64,000 nucleotides of DNA from Marinilabilia salmonicolor JCM 21150 (GTDB taxonomy: Bacteria; Bacteroidota; Bacteroidia; Bacteroidales; Marinilabiliaceae). Below are positions 63,987-64,000 of this stretch, piece by piece (position 1 is the stretch's first letter; each line of letters starts with the position of its first letter). Below the pieces are notes generated by a model. The model was not told the DNA's origin. It did no database searches and saw nothing but the letters and a program-made list of their open reading frames with translations. The stretch covers positions 58,575-122,574 of the forward strand of contig NZ_AJKI01000056.1 in the NCBI RefSeq assembly GCF_000259075.1, in the 5' to 3' direction. The position numbers and the translations under genes are program-made.

Positions 63987-64000
63987 TCCTTATAACAAAA

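Noticed and set aside
1..64000. tRNA, rRNA or tmRNA genes
   Set aside because: I looked through the gaps between genes and saw no cloverleaf or rRNA signature; a covariance-model scan would be needed to be sure.

Overview
The window is from a member of the Bacteroidota, most likely an anaerobic or facultative Bacteroidales/Marinilabiliales-type bacterium. The evidence is two TonB-dependent receptors (one behind an ECF sigma/FecR pair), a TssD (Hcp) of the Bacteroidetes type VI secretion type, DUF5686, DUF2807 and AI-2E-transporter families, promoters resembling TAnnTTTG, weak ribosome binding sites, and short palindromic repeats of the kind mobilised by RAYT transposases. Species cannot be read from the sequence.

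Layout. 0-0.4 kb: the edge of a HEPN/MNT toxin-antitoxin pair. 0.8-7.7 kb (minus strand): arginine decarboxylase speA, an outer-membrane beta-barrel protein and a 1009-residue TPR protein. 7.9-11.3 kb: a promoter, a TPP riboswitch, three tandem miniature inverted-repeat elements, a second TPP riboswitch, then a TonB-dependent receptor that is probably a thiamine importer. 11.5-17.7 kb (minus): a RAYT transposase, a polysaccharide deacetylase, a Bax-like glucosaminidase, an HDAC-like amidohydrolase and an ATP-grasp/P1-peptidase fusion. 18.1-19.7 kb: a Cache chemoreceptor. 19.8-24.9 kb (minus): lipoprotein, ECF sigma, FecR and a FecA-like receptor. 25-30.3 kb (minus): a ThDP enzyme, a 2-hydroxyacyl-CoA dehydratase-like protein and a PAS histidine kinase. 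30.4-32.5 kb: flavodoxin, RluA-type pseudouridine synthase and panB. 33-39.6 kb (plus): a sugar locus of LacI regulator, GH2 exo-glucosaminidase-like lipoprotein, two ROK proteins (the second looks like a pseudokinase) and CvfB. 39.6-45.7 kb: secreted nuclease, beta-helix lipoprotein, AI-2E exporter family protein, DUF2807 protein and malate dehydrogenase. 45.9-51.5 kb (minus): an exporter operon with two HlyD adaptors, a MacB-type permease and TolC but no ATPase gene. 51.6-53 kb: glmM. 53.3-59.4 kb: an AT-rich accessory island with type VI parts. 59.7-63.9 kb: rluB, a DUF5686 outer-membrane protein and an atypical SDR.

The most unusual region is the 53.3-59.4 kb island. It lies between a 5'-truncated and an intact copy of the same small outer-membrane protein, each with its own related terminator. 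Inside, all on the minus strand, are a start-less tssD, an intact tssD, a LysM protein, and two otherwise different proteins that share a 49-bp, 45/49-identical DNA block encoding SAQVRGKSxMExAG. Each of these is followed by a lipoprotein or membrane protein that could be its immunity partner. This looks like a rearranging Hcp-linked effector/immunity cassette; the functions are inferred and not demonstrated.

A second theme is short mobile DNA. Five to six copies of a 155-200 bp element with terminal inverted repeats close to TTAGTGYCTGTCYATAAAG occur in the window, three of them in the leader between the two riboswitches. G/C-rich palindromes sit about 25-35 nt upstream of the speA and glmM start codons. 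Start codons were moved inward from the longest open frame wherever a signal peptide, conserved N-terminus or ribosome binding site favoured it.
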